5,951 nucleotides of DNA from an uncultured Halomicronema sp. (lineage in GTDB: Bacteria > Cyanobacteriota > Cyanobacteriia > Phormidesmidales > Phormidesmidaceae). Location of the stretch: the NCBI GenBank assembly GCA_937897665.1, contig CALCPB010000679.1, positions 1-5,951 on the forward strand, written 5' to 3'. Of this stretch, positions 5,190 to 5,951 are shown piece by piece. The notes beneath the pieces are model-generated. The model saw nothing but the letters and a program-made list of their open reading frames with translations. It was not told the origin of the DNA and ran no database searches. A program made the translations under genes and the position numbers. Position 1 is the stretch's first letter. Every line of letters starts with the position of its first letter.

Positions 5190-5270
5190 TAAGGCATAAA
5201 AAGTTGAATTTTCAACGAAGCTGTAATATTCATCCCAAAAAGGGTTTGATATTGTTGCTTTCGCATCGTG
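5190..5270 (-). other. Open N-terminal extension of the polytopic membrane protein without a usual start codon
   Basis: The 27 codons between the in-frame TGA (5271-5273) and the GTG at 5187-5189 translate to HDAKATISNPFWDEYYSF and then VENSTFYAL, joining directly to VKNLIAV. The composition is that of a soluble N-terminus. The small inverted repeat GTTGA/TCAAC at 5203-5216 lies within it. No ATG, GTG or TTG occurs in this frame. Confidence 0.45.
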
Positions 5271-5381
5271 TCAGAAAGGATAGGGGTCATCTAGTTGATG
5301 GCAGACATAAATATCCTGACTATTAGAATCTGAAAATTTCAGATTTATAGCTTGATTAATAGTGTGGTGAATTCCGCTAAG
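5271..5381 (-). pseudogene. C-terminal remnant of an unidentified gene, reading ...LDDPYPF
   Basis: On the minus strand, in the same frame as the membrane protein, 36 codons are open between two TGAs (at about 5382 and 5271). They read LLSGIHHTINQAINLKF, SDSNSQDIYVCHQ and LDDPYPF. The wording looks like a protein C-terminus rather than random translation. No start codon with a ribosome binding site precedes it, and further stops occur upstream (TAG, TGA). It may be the tail of a deleted gene of the same operon, or part of a longer ancestor of the membrane protein broken by TGA codons. I do not recognise a family. Confidence 0.35.
5327..5345. repeat. 8-bp-stem inverted repeat upstream of the membrane operon
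   Basis: AATCTGAA (5327-5334) and TTCAGATT (5338-5345) are perfectly complementary around AAT. It could be an AT-rich operator or a hairpin in the leader of the minus-strand operon. It also falls inside the LDDPYPF remnant frame, so it may be incidental. Confidence 0.4.
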
Positions 5382-5951
5382 CAGTCATAGACTCCAAGCC
5401 TATTATTGTCAATGTGCAAACTTTACTACGTTAGCCTAAGCTTGGTGCGGGTTTTAGTGTGCGAATGGCTAATTAAAGCATTGACTCGAAGTGCTCAAGA
5501 GTATGGGATTCGGTTAAGGTTTAACGAAACGACTATCGGATATGGCTGGAGTCCGCTACTTTGGCAGCCTTTTGGCGAGGCTTACTAAGCTTAGAACTTT
5601 TAGAAGTAGATCAATCGACCCTGAACATATTTCTAGTATGGTCACAATCCCTTCTGACTAACCGCTGAATTGTTAAGATTTGGTCTGCTTTAACAAGACT
5701 AGTATGTAGGACACTATGGATACCAGTGATGAGAGTAAGACAGTCGAGGGTAATTCAGTTGCCCCAGGAAGCTGATACGTTTTTGTGGTAAGTAGAATCG
5801 CTGAAAAACTGGCAACATCTGATGTTGAGTCTAGTTGTCAGCTGTTGAAGAATCGCTTACTGGTAAGGAAGGGCCTGATTGACTGAATGTTATACCGGTA
5901 GTGCTAAACAGGTAAGGATGACTGAAACAATCTCTCTGTAAAGGCTGTGCT
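5382..5951. other. Right-hand end without a firm gene
   Basis: No convincing gene is seen in these 570 bases. A frame at 5716-5775 (ATG after AGGA with a 4-nt spacer) encodes MDTSDESKTVEGNSVAPGS and stops at TGA. The same frame then continues open to the TGA at 5884-5886 (YVFVVSRIAEKL, LLKNRLLVRKGLID), which could be a TGA-interrupted small gene. A near-palindrome CAACATC-T-GATGTTG is at 5813-5827. The plus-strand open frame at 5406-5588 begins with TTG, has no ribosome binding site and has no recognisable content. Confidence 0.35.

Noticed and set aside
5406..5588. Plus-strand open frame of 60 codons starting with TTG
   Set aside because: There is no ribosome binding site, an unusual start, no recognisable domain, and it lies in an AT-rich region where such frames occur by chance.
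1..5951. CRISPR array, rRNA or tRNA gene
   Set aside because: No regularly spaced repeat series and no rRNA or complete tRNA cloverleaf sequence was seen on either strand.

Overview
The window looks like chromosomal DNA from a filamentous-type cyanobacterium. The cyanobacterial HIP1 octamer GCGATCGC occurs three times (90-97, 1727-1734, 2641-2648). A short repeat containing AAGCCGCTGCGC is present twice and resembles the small dispersed repeats of such genomes. The left-hand proteins also have a Gram-negative, cyanobacterial character: an outer-membrane barrel and a membrane-anchored SH3b protein.

Layout. 1-612: a complete gene for a small exported beta-barrel protein, closed by a perfect palindrome and then a textbook intrinsic terminator. 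613-874: an intergenic stretch with the dispersed-repeat pair. 875-1624: a YfcE-like metallophosphoesterase that probably starts at a TTG with a good ribosome binding site. 1840-2316: a membrane-anchored protein with a Pro/Ala-rich linker and a C-terminal SH3b domain. All three read on the + strand and appear to be separate transcription units.

2377-3081 is a graveyard of insertion sequences. An IS630-type helix-turn-helix fragment is joined to a frameshifted IS5-type catalytic fragment on the + strand. These face the N-terminal part of a second, different IS5-superfamily transposase on the - strand, which carries several in-frame stops. Next comes a 14-bp inverted repeat whose arms are themselves hairpins (3082-3125).

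3140-5951 is visibly richer in A+T, lacks HIP1 and is coded mainly on the - strand. Read in transcription direction (right to left) it holds a polytopic membrane protein (5189-4719), a one-helix membrane protein that starts 5 nt after its stop codon (4713-4267), a roughly 520-bp gap with only small doubtful frames, and a second one-helix membrane protein (3747-3238). The two one-helix proteins are divergent paralogues sharing an IDLR...RFYIVL block just before the membrane helix. I do not recognise a characterised family for them. The three genes are the best candidate in this window for an undescribed membrane system, but no function can be read from the sequence. The polytopic gene seems to have lost its original start: its frame stays open and protein-like for 27 codons upstream without a usual start codon, right after what looks like the C-terminal remnant of another gene. 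Several frames in the right half are interrupted by TGA, which most simply means decay.
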